A stretch of DNA of 64,000 bases from Devosia sp. YIM 151766. Its GTDB lineage: Bacteria > Pseudomonadota > Alphaproteobacteria > Rhizobiales > Devosiaceae. The notes below the pieces were generated by a model. It did no database searches, was not told where the DNA came from, and saw only the letters and a program-made list of their open reading frames with translations. The translations under genes and the position numbers were made by a program. The stretch lies in the NCBI RefSeq assembly GCF_030285925.1, contig NZ_CP127251.1, positions 1,488,001-1,552,000 on the forward strand, written 5' to 3'. Positions within the stretch are counted from its first letter, which is position 1, and the number at the start of each line of letters is the position of its first letter. Positions 31,857 to 40,837 of this stretch are shown in pieces.

Positions 31857-33197
31857 ATGCCAATCGATATCACCATGCCGGCGCTCTCCCCCACGATGGA
31901 AGAGGGCAAGCTCGCCAAATGGCACGTCAAGGAAGGCGACAACGTTTCCTCCGGTGACGTCATCGCCGAGATCGAAACCGACAAGGCCACGATGGAAGTC
32001 GAGGCCGTGGACGAGGGCAAGATCGGCAAAATCCTCGTCGCCGAAGGCACCGACAATGTGAAGGTCAACGCCGTCATCGCCGTGCTCTTGCAGGAAGGCG
32101 AAGATGCCAGCGCCATCGGGGCAGGGGCTCCGGCGCAAACACCGCAGGCCGAAACATCGCGCGCCGAAGCCGACAAGGCCGAAACCAGTCCGGTCGTGAC
32201 TGAAGCCGCCAAGGCCGATTCAGGTCCCGCCCGGCCGGCCGGCGCACCGGCAAAATCCGAAAACGGCCGCGTCTTCGCCTCGCCGCTGGCCAGGCGCCTC
32301 GCCCGGGAAGCCGCCATCGATATCGCCGCTGTCACCGGCTCCGGCCCCAAGGGCCGCGTCGTCAAGGCCGATGTGGAAGCCGCCAGATCCGGCAAGACCC
32401 CGCTCAAGGCTGCCGCTTCGATCGCGGCCGCCGCCAATGGCGCGATGCCGGCAGGCATGAGCAAGGCCCAGGTCCTGGCGCTTTACGAGGAAGGCTCCTA
32501 CGAGCTGGTGCCCAATGACGGCATGCGCAAGGTCGTGGCCGCGCGCCTCACCGAATCCAAGCAGACGGTGCCGCACTTCTACCTGACGCTTGATTGCAAG
32601 ATCGACGCCCTGATGGCGGCGCGCGAGCAGATCAACGCCTCCGCTCCCAAGGGCAAGGACGGCAAGCCGGACTTCAAGCTCTCGGTCAACGATTTCATCA
32701 TGAAGGCCTGGGCCATCGCCTTGCAGCGCGTCCCGGCCGCCAATGCGACCTGGGCCGGCGATTCGATCCTCTATCACCAGCGCTCCGACGTCGCCGTCGC
32801 CGTGGCCGTGCCCGGCGGCCTGTTCACCCCGGTGGTGAAGTCCTGCGACACCAAGAGCCTGCGTCAGATTTCGGACGAGGTGAAGGATCTCGCCACCCGC
32901 GCCCGCAACAAGAAGCTGGCGCCGCATGAATATCAGGGCGGCGCGTCCTCGGTGTCCAATCTGGGCATGTTCGGCATCAAGCACTTCGCCGCCGTGATCA
33001 ATCCGCCCCATGGCACCATTCTGGCCGTCGGCGTCGGCGAGGAGCGCGTCTATCCTGAAAACGGCCAGATCAAGATCGGCCAATTCATGACGGTGACGCT
33101 GTCCTGCGACCATCGCTCGGTCGATGGCGCGCTCGGCGCCGAAGTGCTGGGTGTGTTCAAGGACCTCATTGAAAATCCGGTCATGATGCTGGCCTAG
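31857..33197 (+). CDS. pdhC: PdhC, dihydrolipoamide acetyltransferase (E2)
   Basis: Core of the pyruvate dehydrogenase complex; moves the acetyl group to CoA. 446 residues: one lipoyl domain (1-80, Lys43), an Ala-rich linker, the peripheral-subunit-binding domain at about 138-175 (FASPLARRLAREAAIDI, then GSGPKGRVVKADV) and the catalytic domain from about 215. That domain has the active-site histidine in LSCDHRSVDGALGA. It starts 11 bases after pdhB behind AAGGAGA. Confidence 0.97.
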   Translation: MPIDITMPALSPTMEEGKLAKWHVKEGDNVSSGDVIAEIETDKATMEVEAVDEGKIGKILVAEGTDNVKVNAVIAVLLQEGEDASAIGAGAPAQTPQAETSRAEADKAETSPVVTEAAKADSGPARPAGAPAKSENGRVFASPLARRLAREAAIDIAAVTGSGPKGRVVKADVEAARSGKTPLKAAASIAAAANGAMPAGMSKAQVLALYEEGSYELVPNDGMRKVVAARLTESKQTVPHFYLTLDCKIDALMAAREQINASAPKGKDGKPDFKLSVNDFIMKAWAIALQRVPAANATWAGDSILYHQRSDVAVAVAVPGGLFTPVVKSCDTKSLRQISDEVKDLATRARNKKLAPHEYQGGASSVSNLGMFGIKHFAAVINPPHGTILAVGVGEERVYPENGQIKIGQFMTVTLSCDHRSVDGALGAEVLGVFKDLIENPVMMLA

Positions 33198-33207
33198 GGG
33201 CAGGGCG

Positions 33208-33855
33208 ATGAAAACCATTCTCGCCTATGGCGACAGCCTGACCTATGGCGCCGATCCCGGCGACGGCCCGCGCCATGCCTATGAAGACCGCTGGCCGACC
33301 AGGCTCGAAATGGGCCTGGGCAGCCAGGCCCGGGTGATCGCCGAAGGTCTCGGCGGTCGCGCCACGGCATATGACGACTGGACCGCCGCCGCCGACCGCA
33401 ACGGCGCGCGCATCCTGCCGACCCTGCTCGACAGCCACAAGCCGCTCGACCTCGTTATCCTGTTTCTCGGCACCAACGATCTGAAGCCCTTCGTCGCCGG
33501 CTCCGCCGCCTATGCGGCGCGCGGCGCCCGGCGGCTGATCGAAATGACGCGCGGCCATTTTGCCGGCACCGCCGAGCCGGCGCCGCAGATCATCCTGGTC
33601 TCGCCGCCGCATGTGGTCGAAACCACCAACGAGAACATGCTGTCCAATTTCGGCGGTCTTGACCATTTGCTGCGCGAGTCTCACGATTTTGCCCGCCATT
33701 ATCGCCGCCACGCCGAGGAAACCGGTGTCGCCTTCTTCGACGCCGCCACGGTGGCAAAGGCCGATCCGCGCGACGGCGTGCATCTCGATGCGGCCAATAC
33801 TCGCGCTATCGGCGAGGGCCTGGTGCCGCTCGTCAAACAGATTCTGGGTCTCTGA
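33208..33855 (+). CDS. SGNH/GDSL-family hydrolase (arylesterase-like)
   Basis: 215 residues. Block I AYGDSLTYG carries the nucleophile Ser10; block III FLGTNDL has the oxyanion Asn; block V DGVHLDAANTRAIG has the Asp-His pair. There is no signal peptide, so it is probably cytoplasmic. It lies 10 bases after pdhC and 24 before lpd, clearly inside the operon. Related esterases sit at the same place in other Rhizobiales. Substrate unknown; removal of a mis-formed acyl product is only a guess. Confidence 0.88.
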   Translation: MKTILAYGDSLTYGADPGDGPRHAYEDRWPTRLEMGLGSQARVIAEGLGGRATAYDDWTAAADRNGARILPTLLDSHKPLDLVILFLGTNDLKPFVAGSAAYAARGARRLIEMTRGHFAGTAEPAPQIILVSPPHVVETTNENMLSNFGGLDHLLRESHDFARHYRRHAEETGVAFFDAATVAKADPRDGVHLDAANTRAIGEGLVPLVKQILGL

Positions 33856-33879
33856 CCCGATAATTCTCCGGAGGCCCTC

Positions 33880-35319
33880 ATGGCTGACCAATACGATCTT
33901 CTCGTCATCGGCGCCGGCCCCGGCGGTTACGTCGCCGCCATTCGCGCCGCGCAACTGGGCATGAAGGTGGCCATTGTCGAGCGCGAGCACATGGCCGGCA
34001 TCTGCTCCAATTGGGGCTGCATTCCCACCAAGGCGCTGCTGCGTTCGGCGGAAATTTACGGCCATATCGGCCATGCCAAGGATTATGGCCTGACCGCCGA
34101 GAAATTCGGCTTCGATCTCGACGGCATCGTCAAGCGTTCGCGCGCCATCGCGGCGCAGATGAACAATGGCGTGCAATTCCTGATGAAGAAGAACAAGGTC
34201 GACATCATCTGGGGCGAAGCGACCATCACCAAGCCCGGCGAAATCAAGGTCGCGGCCTCCAAAAAGCCGATCGTGCAGCCACAGGGGCCGGTGCCCAAAA
34301 ATGCCCTTGGCGACGGCACCTACAAGGCGAAAAACATCATCATCGCCACCGGCGCCCGCCCGCGCGTCCTCCCGGGCATCGAGCCCGATGGCGACAAGAT
34401 CTGGACCTATTTCGAGGCCCTCAAGCCGACCGCCATGCCCAAATCGCTGGTGGTGATGGGCTCGGGCGCCATCGGCATCGAGTTCGCCTCCTTCTATCGC
34501 TCGCTGGGCGCCGACGTGACGGTGATCGAGCTGCTGCCGCAGATTCTGCCGGTGGAAGATGCCGAGATTTCCGCTCTCGCCCGCAAGCGTCTGGAAAAGC
34601 GCGGCATCAAATTCCTCACCGAAGCCAAGGTCGCCAAGGTGGAAAAGACCAAGGACGGCATTATCGCTCATGTCGAGACCAAGGACGGCAAGAGCCAGCA
34701 GGTCGCTGGCGACAAGCTGATCTCGGCGGTCGGCGTCCAGTGCAATATCGAAGGACTGGGCCTCGAAACGGTCGGCGTGAAAACCGAGCGCGGCGCCATC
34801 GCCATCGACGCCTATGGCAAGACCAATGTGGATACTATCTGGGCCATCGGCGACGTCGCCGGCCCGCCCATGCTGGCGCACAAGGCCGAGCACGAGGCGG
34901 TCATCGCCGTCGAGAAGATCGCCGGCCTCAAAGTGCATGGCCTCGACAAGGCGAAGGTGCCCGGCTGCACCTATTGCGAGCCGCAGGTCGCCTCTGTCGG
35001 CCTGACCGAGGCCAGGGCCAAGGAAGCCGGCCGCGAGATCAAGGTCGGCCGGTTCCCCTTTGTCGGCAATGGCAAGGCCATTGCCCTGGGCGAGCCCGAT
35101 GGCCTGGTAAAGACCATTTTCGACGCTAAGACCGGGGAACTTCTTGGCGCTCACATGATTGGTGCCGAAGTCACCGAACTGATCCAGGGTTTCGTCGTCG
35201 CCATGAACCTCGAAACCACCGAGGAAGAACTGATCCACACCATTTTCCCGCATCCGACCCTTTCCGAGACGATGAAGGAAAGCGTGCTCGACGCTTATGG
35301 GCGCGCGCTGAACATCTAG
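33880..35319 (+). CDS. lpd: Lpd, dihydrolipoamide dehydrogenase (E3)
   Basis: Flavoprotein that reoxidises the lipoyl groups with NAD. 479 residues. FAD motif GAGPGGYVAAIRAAQLG (11-27), redox-active cysteines in GICSNWGCIPTKALLRSAE, NAD motif GSGAIGIEFASF, second FAD motif IWAIGDVAGPPMLAHKAEHE, and the C-terminal His-Glu base pair in HPTLSETMKES. The spacer between the cysteines (SNWG) is unusual; LNVG is common in this family, but the CxxxxC spacing holds. It belongs to the pdh operon. Confidence 0.97.
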   Translation: MADQYDLLVIGAGPGGYVAAIRAAQLGMKVAIVEREHMAGICSNWGCIPTKALLRSAEIYGHIGHAKDYGLTAEKFGFDLDGIVKRSRAIAAQMNNGVQFLMKKNKVDIIWGEATITKPGEIKVAASKKPIVQPQGPVPKNALGDGTYKAKNIIIATGARPRVLPGIEPDGDKIWTYFEALKPTAMPKSLVVMGSGAIGIEFASFYRSLGADVTVIELLPQILPVEDAEISALARKRLEKRGIKFLTEAKVAKVEKTKDGIIAHVETKDGKSQQVAGDKLISAVGVQCNIEGLGLETVGVKTERGAIAIDAYGKTNVDTIWAIGDVAGPPMLAHKAEHEAVIAVEKIAGLKVHGLDKAKVPGCTYCEPQVASVGLTEARAKEAGREIKVGRFPFVGNGKAIALGEPDGLVKTIFDAKTGELLGAHMIGAEVTELIQGFVVAMNLETTEEELIHTIFPHPTLSETMKESVLDAYGRALNI

Positions 35320-35333
35320 GCTCCGCCCACGGC

Positions 35334-35398
35334 GTCATCCCCGCGAAAGCGGGGGCCTCCGTTTTCCGAACAGGGTTTCCCGCTTTCGCGGGAATGAC
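35334..35398. repeat. Element A, copy 3
   Basis: 65 bp, starting 15 bases after the lpd stop. Outer hairpins CCCCGC / GCGGGG (loop GAAA) and TTCCCGC / GCGGGAA (loop TTTC) flank CCTCCGTTTTCCGAACAGGG. Same orientation as copies 1 and 2. It may act as the 3' end structure of the pdh transcript. Confidence 0.88.
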
Positions 35399-35436
35399 GC
35401 GGCGGGGAGCTACTAGGACCGAAAGGACTTATCCAC

Positions 35437-36477
35437 ATGGTCAAGGCAATCCAGATCGGTCTGGGACATTGGGGCTTTAGCTGGTCCGAGGAGGTTATCC
35501 CCAAAGTTCCCACTATTGAGATGGCGGGCTATGTGGATACCAGTCCCGAGGCGACCGGCAGGGTGCAGCAAGAGCTGGATATCGACCCCAAGCTCTGTTT
35601 CACCAGCCTTGAGGAGGCGGCGCACCGCACCGGAGCGGTGCTGGCGCTCTGTACCCTGCGCACCGAAGCCCATTACCCGGTGGTCAAGCGCTGCCTGGAA
35701 CTGGGTTATAATGTGCTGGTGGAAAAGCCCTTCACCACCACCATCGCCCAGGGCAAGGAATTGGTGGCGCTCGCCAAGGCTCAGGGCAAGGTGCTGATGG
35801 TCAGCCAGAACTACCGGCATCAGCCGGCGCCGATTGCCGTCGCCGACTTGATCGCCGCGGGCAAGTTCGGGGCGATCAACATGGTCTCGCTCGATTTCCG
35901 CCGTCACGGCCCCAGCCAGGGCTATCGCTATTGGGACATGCCCGATCCGCTATTGGCCGATATGTCGATCCATCACTTCGACCTGATGCGCTTCGTTCTC
36001 GGTGACGAGCCCGTGCGCCTGTCATGCCGGACCTGGAATCCGCCGGATAGCCCGTACCGCTACGATCCGAGCGGCGTTGCCACGATCGAATTCGCCAAGG
36101 GCACGATCGTTTCCTATCGCGCCAGCTGGATGAATTCCGGGCCGGTGACGCCCTGGGCGGGGGAGTGGGTCATGGACGGGGCCGAAGGCCAGATCGCCTG
36201 GTCTTCCCGCGACCATTTCCGCGGCAAGGCCGGGCCGGACGTTCTGACGCTGCAAGCCCTCGATGGCAAGCCGAAGCCGGTGAAACTCGATGCCATCGCC
36301 TTTCCCGACCGCACCGGCACGCTGGCCTCGATCGCCAGCGTTCTCGAAAGCGGCGTGGTGCCGCGCGGCTTCAGCTCGGGCGAAGACAATCTCGGCTCCT
36401 TGGCCCTGGTGCAGGCGGCGACCCTCTCGGCATCGCGCGGCGGCGATTGGGTCGACATCGCCGAAGTCATGAATTGA
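35437..36477 (+). CDS. Gfo/Idh/MocA family oxidoreductase
   Basis: NAD(P)-dependent dehydrogenase of the glucose-fructose oxidoreductase/inositol dehydrogenase family. 346 residues. Rossmann start IQIGLGHWGFSW, the catalytic Lys in NVLVEKPF, and DMSIHHFDLMRF carrying the DxxxHxxD motif. The C-terminal alpha/beta domain is complete. It sits between lpd and lipA, separated from lpd by element A, so it may be a separate transcription unit. The sugar or cyclitol substrate cannot be deduced. Confidence 0.88.
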   Translation: MVKAIQIGLGHWGFSWSEEVIPKVPTIEMAGYVDTSPEATGRVQQELDIDPKLCFTSLEEAAHRTGAVLALCTLRTEAHYPVVKRCLELGYNVLVEKPFTTTIAQGKELVALAKAQGKVLMVSQNYRHQPAPIAVADLIAAGKFGAINMVSLDFRRHGPSQGYRYWDMPDPLLADMSIHHFDLMRFVLGDEPVRLSCRTWNPPDSPYRYDPSGVATIEFAKGTIVSYRASWMNSGPVTPWAGEWVMDGAEGQIAWSSRDHFRGKAGPDVLTLQALDGKPKPVKLDAIAFPDRTGTLASIASVLESGVVPRGFSSGEDNLGSLALVQAATLSASRGGDWVDIAEVMN

Positions 36478-36565
36478 GCCCCTTTTCGTCCAACAGCACT
36501 AAGGTCGGGTTGAACCGGCCGCTCAAGGGAGCAATATAACGGGCATCCGCCCAGTCAGGACAGAC

Positions 36566-37516
36566 ATGGTCACGCTCATCGATATTGCGGCCCGTCCGCG
36601 TCACCCCGAAAAAGCCAATCGGCCCGACAGCATCGTGCTGCGCAAGCCCGACTGGATTCGCGTCAAGGCGCCGGGTTCGCCGGTCTACAAGGAAACCCAG
36701 AAGATCGTGCGCGAGAACAATCTCGTCACCGTCTGCGAGGAAGCCGGCTGCCCCAATATCGGGGAATGCTGGAGCAAGAAGCATGCGACCATGATGATCA
36801 TGGGCGAAATCTGCACCCGCGCCTGCGCCTTCTGCAATGTCCGCACCGGCATGCCCGGGCCGCTCGACCCGAATGAGCCGGAAAACGTCGCCAATGCCGT
36901 CGAAAAGCTCGGCCTCGAACATGTCGTTATCACCTCGGTCGACCGTGACGATCTCGCCGATGGCGGCGCCCAGCACTTTGCCGATGTCATTCAGGCCATC
37001 CGCGCCCGCAATCCCAGGACCACGATTGAAATCCTGACGCCGGACTTCCTGCGCAAGGATGGAGCGCTGGAAATCGTGGTCGCGGCCAAGCCCGATGTCT
37101 TCAACCACAATCTCGAAACCGTGCCCTCGAAATATCTCAAGGTTCGCCCGGGCGCGCGCTATTTCCATTCCATCCGGCTGTTGCAGCGGGTCAAGGAACT
37201 CGATGCCACCATCTTCACCAAATCCGGCATCATGGTCGGCCTGGGCGAGGAGCGGAACGAGGTTCTGCAATTGATGGACGATCTGCGCTCCGCCGATGTG
37301 GATTTCCTCACCATCGGCCAATATCTGCAGCCGACCAAGAAGCACTATCCCCTCCAGCGCTTCGTGACGCCGGAAGAATTCAAGTCTTTTGCCACCGTGG
37401 CCAATGCCAAGGGCTTCCTCCTGGTGTCGTCCAGCCCGCTCACCCGCTCCTCGCACCACGCCGGCGAGGATTTTGCCCGGCTCCGGGCCAACCGCATGGC
37501 AAGGCTCGGCCACTGA
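36566..37516 (+). CDS. lipA: LipA, lipoyl synthase
   Basis: Radical-SAM enzyme that inserts two sulfurs into octanoyl groups on lipoyl domains such as those of PdhB and PdhC. 316 residues. The auxiliary cluster cysteines 57, 62 and 68 ([12 protein letters not shown]) and the radical-SAM cluster 83, 87 and 90 (CTRACAFC) are all present, and the C-terminal serine motif is in [12 protein letters not shown]. It is directly followed by the RatA-like gene (TGAATG). Confidence 0.98.
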   Translation: MVTLIDIAARPRHPEKANRPDSIVLRKPDWIRVKAPGSPVYKETQKIVRENNLVTVCEEAGCPNIGECWSKKHATMMIMGEICTRACAFCNVRTGMPGPLDPNEPENVANAVEKLGLEHVVITSVDRDDLADGGAQHFADVIQAIRARNPRTTIEILTPDFLRKDGALEIVVAAKPDVFNHNLETVPSKYLKVRPGARYFHSIRLLQRVKELDATIFTKSGIMVGLGEERNEVLQLMDDLRSADVDFLTIGQYLQPTKKHYPLQRFVTPEEFKSFATVANAKGFLLVSSSPLTRSSHHAGEDFARLRANRMARLGH

Positions 37517-37957
37517 ATGAAGCGTTTCTACGAACGCCACGTGCCGCACCTGCCGGAGCGGATGTTCGGCATCGTGGCCGATCTTGCCGATTATCCCCGC
37601 TTCATTCCCAATTGCACCGCCATGGCGGTGCGGCCCGATCCGGCCGGCAATGACGAGGTCCGGCTGGCGAAGATGACGATTTCGTTTGGCCCGATCACCC
37701 AGTCCTATACCAGCCGCGTGACGCTCGACCGGCAAAAGCGGACCATCCGCGCCAAGGCCGTCGACGGTCTTTTCGCCTATCTCGACAGCGTTTGGAGCTT
37801 TGAGCCTGAAGGGCAGGGGACGCGGGTGCGGTTCGAGATCGACTTCAAGATAGCCAATCCGCTGATCGCCGCCGTGGCCGAACCGGCTTTCGCCGCCAAG
37901 CAGGAAGAAATCATCCGCGCCTTTTCCGACGAGGCGGACCGCCGGTTCGGGGCTTAG
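37517..37957 (+). CDS. RatA/COQ10-type START-domain protein
   Basis: 146 residues of the polyketide-cyclase/START fold found in yeast Coq10 and bacterial RatA: N-terminal YERHVPHLPERMFGIVADLADYPRFIP, then a beta-rich middle and a C-terminal helix. The ATG is adjacent to the lipA stop, and lipA-ratA linkage is widespread in alphaproteobacteria. A role in ubiquinone binding or respiratory function is more likely here than the ribosome anti-association toxin role proposed in E. coli. That preference comes from context, not from any residue. Confidence 0.88.
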   Translation: MKRFYERHVPHLPERMFGIVADLADYPRFIPNCTAMAVRPDPAGNDEVRLAKMTISFGPITQSYTSRVTLDRQKRTIRAKAVDGLFAYLDSVWSFEPEGQGTRVRFEIDFKIANPLIAAVAEPAFAAKQEEIIRAFSDEADRRFGA

Positions 37958-37965
37958 CCCGGCCG

Positions 37966-38469
37966 CTATTGCGGCGGATCGCTGGTCAGCACCTGCAAGA
38001 CCAGGTCCAGCGCGGCGCTGACCGTCGCCTTGCGGACGCCCTCCCGGCCCAGATCGCCGAACCGGTGCTCGATGACCACGGTGGCCAGTTCCGAGGACAC
38101 CGCCACATAGACCAGCCCCACCGGCTTTTTCTCGCTGCCGCCATCGGGCCCGGCAATGCCGGTGACCGCCACCGCGAAATCCACATTGGCCGTATTGCGG
38201 GCGCCGTCCGCCATGGCGCGGGCGACCTGGTTGCTCACCGCGCCATAATCGCGGATCAGCCGCGATTGCACATGGATCATCCGCGACTTGGCGGCATTGG
38301 CATAGGTGACGTAGCCGCCATAAAGCGCCGCCGACGCGCCGGGAATATCGGTGAGCGCCGCGGCGACCAGTCCGCCGGTACAGCTCTCCGCCGTGGCGAT
38401 GGTCTGCTGGCGCTCGGTGAGGATATCGATGATCTGCTTGCCGATATCGGGCTTTGCCTTGGCTGCCAT
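37966..38469 (-). CDS. CinA C-terminal domain protein (PncC-like nicotinamide-nucleotide amidase)
   Basis: 167 residues covering only the CinA C-terminal (NMN deamidase) domain; the N-terminal pyrophosphatase domain of full CinA is absent, as in E. coli PncC. Motifs: TIATAESCTGGLVAAALTDIPGAS and YGGYVTYANAAKSRM, AVTGIAGPDGGSEKKPVGLVY. Start ATG 38467-38469 overlaps the ispDF stop in TGATG; a TTG one codon earlier is possible. It converges with the RatA-like gene with only 8 bases between the stops. Confidence 0.92.
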   Translation of the reverse strand: MAAKAKPDIGKQIIDILTERQQTIATAESCTGGLVAAALTDIPGASAALYGGYVTYANAAKSRMIHVQSRLIRDYGAVSNQVARAMADGARNTANVDFAVAVTGIAGPDGGSEKKPVGLVYVAVSSELATVVIEHRFGDLGREGVRKATVSAALDLVLQVLTSDPPQ

Positions 38470-39665
38470 CAATCGACCCTCGGCACTTCCACGCTTGCAC
38501 TTGCCATGGCCACGATCCCTTCCTCCCGCCCGACGAAGCCGAGCTTTTCATTGGTTGTCGCCTTGACCCCCACCCGGCGCGCCGAAATTCCCAATGTTTC
38601 GGCGATCACCGCGCACATGGCGGGGGCGTGAGCTGCGATCCTCGGCGCTTCCGCGACGATTGTCACGTCGCAATTGACGATGCGCCCGCCGCGCGCCGCC
38701 ACCAATTCGCCGGCATGCTTGAGAAAGAGCGTCGAGGCGGCGTCTTTCCACTGCATGTCGCTGGGCGGGAAATGCACGCCGATATCGCCTTCCCCGATAG
38801 CGCCGAGAATGGCGTCGGTCAGTGCATGCAGCGCCACATCGGCATCCGAATGGCCCTGGAGCCTGGAATGATGCGGGATTCTGACCCCGCCCAGCCATAC
38901 CGCGTCGCCCGGTGCGAGCTGGTGCACGTCGTAGCCAATGCCGGTGCGGGTTTCCATGAGCCTGTCTCCCTGAAGCATGCGTTCGGCGCGGACGAAATCC
39001 TCGGCATGGGTAATCTTGAAATTGCCGGCCTGGCCCGGGACCATGGCGACACGCAGCCCGGCCCATTCGGCGATCTCGGCATCGTCGGTGAAATTGCGGG
39101 GCTGATTGGCCGCCCGCAGATGCGCCGACAGGATTTGCGCGAAGCGGAAGCCCTGCGGCGTCTGGGCGGCAAAAAGCTGGCTGCGGTCCTCGGTGCGCGC
39201 CACCTGCCGGCCATCGGCGGACCGCTTGATCGTGTCGACGACCGGCGAGACGGGCAGGGCGCCGTCATTGCCCTCCAGCCCCGCGATCACCCCACCGATC
39301 ACCCCGGGATCGACAAAGGGCCGCGCGGCGTCGTGGATCAGCACAATATCCGGGCGCAGCGGCGCCAACGCCTGCAGGCCGGCCAGCACCGAAGCCTGTC
39401 GCGTCGCGCCCCCTTCGACCGCCGGCAGAAGCCGCGCGTCCTCAAGCCTCAGCGCGGCATATTGGGCCCTATGATCGGAATGGATCACCGTCACGATCTT
39501 CGTGATTTCCGGCACCGCGAGAAAGGCATTGACGGTGCGCGCCAGCACCGGCACGCCCCGCAATGCCTGATATTGCTTGGGCGCCGCCGCGCCATGGGCC
39601 TGTGCCCTCTCGCCCTTGCCGGCGGCGACGATGATGACGGCAATGGATTTTGAACGTTGGGACAT
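38469..39665 (-). CDS. ispDF: IspDF, bifunctional MEP-pathway enzyme
   Basis: Fusion of IspD (MEP cytidylyltransferase, residues 1 to about 230) and IspF (MEcPP synthase, about 238-398). 398 residues from ATG 39663-39665. IspD: VIIVAAGKGERAQ, PKQYQAL, ILIHDAARPF-like VLIHDAARPF, and TPQGFR. IspF: RTGIGYDVHQL, LGGVRIPH, GHSDADVALHALTDA, and TNEKLGFVGREEGI. The fusion is typical of alphaproteobacteria and skips the IspE step. Its start is divergent from dusB across 170 bases. Confidence 0.97.
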   Translation of the reverse strand: MSQRSKSIAVIIVAAGKGERAQAHGAAAPKQYQALRGVPVLARTVNAFLAVPEITKIVTVIHSDHRAQYAALRLEDARLLPAVEGGATRQASVLAGLQALAPLRPDIVLIHDAARPFVDPGVIGGVIAGLEGNDGALPVSPVVDTIKRSADGRQVARTEDRSQLFAAQTPQGFRFAQILSAHLRAANQPRNFTDDAEIAEWAGLRVAMVPGQAGNFKITHAEDFVRAERMLQGDRLMETRTGIGYDVHQLAPGDAVWLGGVRIPHHSRLQGHSDADVALHALTDAILGAIGEGDIGVHFPPSDMQWKDAASTLFLKHAGELVAARGGRIVNCDVTIVAEAPRIAAHAPAMCAVIAETLGISARRVGVKATTNEKLGFVGREEGIVAMASASVEVPRVD

Positions 39666-39786
39666 AGGGGCACTTCGACACGTAACCGTCACTGTCACTC
39701 GGTCTAGCCTCCGGGCCGGCATGCGGCAAGAGCAGGGCTGGTTTGCCCGCCGGCCCCACCGGGAAATCGTTGCGCCGCGCTTCAAA

Positions 39787-39816
39787 TTGACTATTGTGCA
39801 GGCATTGTTGTTATCT
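39787..39816 (+). promoter_or_regulatory. Candidate sigma-70 promoter for dusB-ntrBC
   Basis: TTGACT at 39787-39792 and TTATCT at 39811-39816 are 18 bases apart, and the dusB GTG lies 20 bases after the -10. This gives a very short leader. Prediction only; no NtrC or sigma-54 site was recognised next to it. Confidence 0.5.
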
Positions 39817-39835
39817 GTGCATTTATGGGGCAATC

Positions 39836-40837
39836 GTGTCTGGCACTGCCTGCGATTTGAGCATCGGCGGCCACGCAATCCGCAATCGCGCCTTTCTGGC
39901 GCCGATGGCGGGCATCACCGATCGTCCGTTCCGCGAAATTGCCGAGCGTTATGGCGCCGGCCTTGTCGTGTCCGAGATGGTGGCGAGCGCCGCCCTGACC
40001 AGCGGGCATGACGGCATGGTCCGCAAGCTGGGCCGCGCGGGGAATCTGCCGCATATGGTGCAGCTGGCCGGCTGCGAGCCGCGCTGGATGGCCGAGGGCG
40101 CCCGCATTGCCGAAGCGGCGGGAGCCGACATCATCGACATCAATTTCGGCTGTCCGGCCAAGCGGGTGACCAATGGCTATGCCGGCTCGGCGCTGATGCG
40201 CGTGCCGGATCAGGCGCTTGGCATCGTCGAGGCGGTCGCCAGGGCGACCAGCCGGCCCGTCACCGTCAAGATGCGGCTGGGCTGGGACGACGACAGCCTC
40301 AATGCGCCGCAGATCGCCCTTCTGGCTGTCGCGGCCGGCGCACAGATGATCACCGTTCATGGCCGCACTCGGCAGCAATTCTACAAGGGCACCGCCCGCT
40401 GGGAATTGGTGCGGGCAGTGGTGGAGGCCGTTCCGGTGCCGGTCGTGGTCAATGGCGACATCGTCGATGCCGAAAGCGCCCGGGCGGCACTGGACCAATC
40501 CGGCGCCGCCGCCGTGATGCTGGGGCGTGGCGCGCAGGGGCAACCCTGGCGCGTCGGCCAGATCGGCGCGGCGCTGGCGGGGCAGCAACCACCGCCGCCG
40601 CCGCGGGGCGAAGACCTCATCGCGCTCATCCGGCAGCATTACCAGGACATGCTGAGCGATTACGGCACCGAAATCGGCCTGCGCGCGGCGCGCAAGCATC
40701 TCGGCTGGTATGCCGAAGCCGCCGGCCTGCTGCTCGACAAGCCAACGCGCCAGGCATTGCTGGACAATGACGATCCCAAATCCGTCATCGCCTTGATCGG
40801 CAGCCTGTTCGCCGGCGACTGGAGCGCGGCCGCATGA
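39836..40837 (+). CDS. dusB: DusB (NifR3), tRNA-dihydrouridine synthase
   Basis: Flavin enzyme reducing specific uridines in tRNA. 333 residues from GTG 39836, preceded by GGGG; the frame is open to 39794, but that stretch (MCRHCCYLCIYG) lies over the promoter. FMN-binding [15 protein letters not shown], catalytic Cys in [20 protein letters not shown] and [12 protein letters not shown] are intact. It is the first gene of the classical nifR3-ntrB-ntrC operon and overlaps ntrB by ATGA. Confidence 0.95.
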   Translation: MSGTACDLSIGGHAIRNRAFLAPMAGITDRPFREIAERYGAGLVVSEMVASAALTSGHDGMVRKLGRAGNLPHMVQLAGCEPRWMAEGARIAEAAGADIIDINFGCPAKRVTNGYAGSALMRVPDQALGIVEAVARATSRPVTVKMRLGWDDDSLNAPQIALLAVAAGAQMITVHGRTRQQFYKGTARWELVRAVVEAVPVPVVVNGDIVDAESARAALDQSGAAAVMLGRGAQGQPWRVGQIGAALAGQQPPPPPRGEDLIALIRQHYQDMLSDYGTEIGLRAARKHLGWYAEAAGLLLDKPTRQALLDNDDPKSVIALIGSLFAGDWSAAA

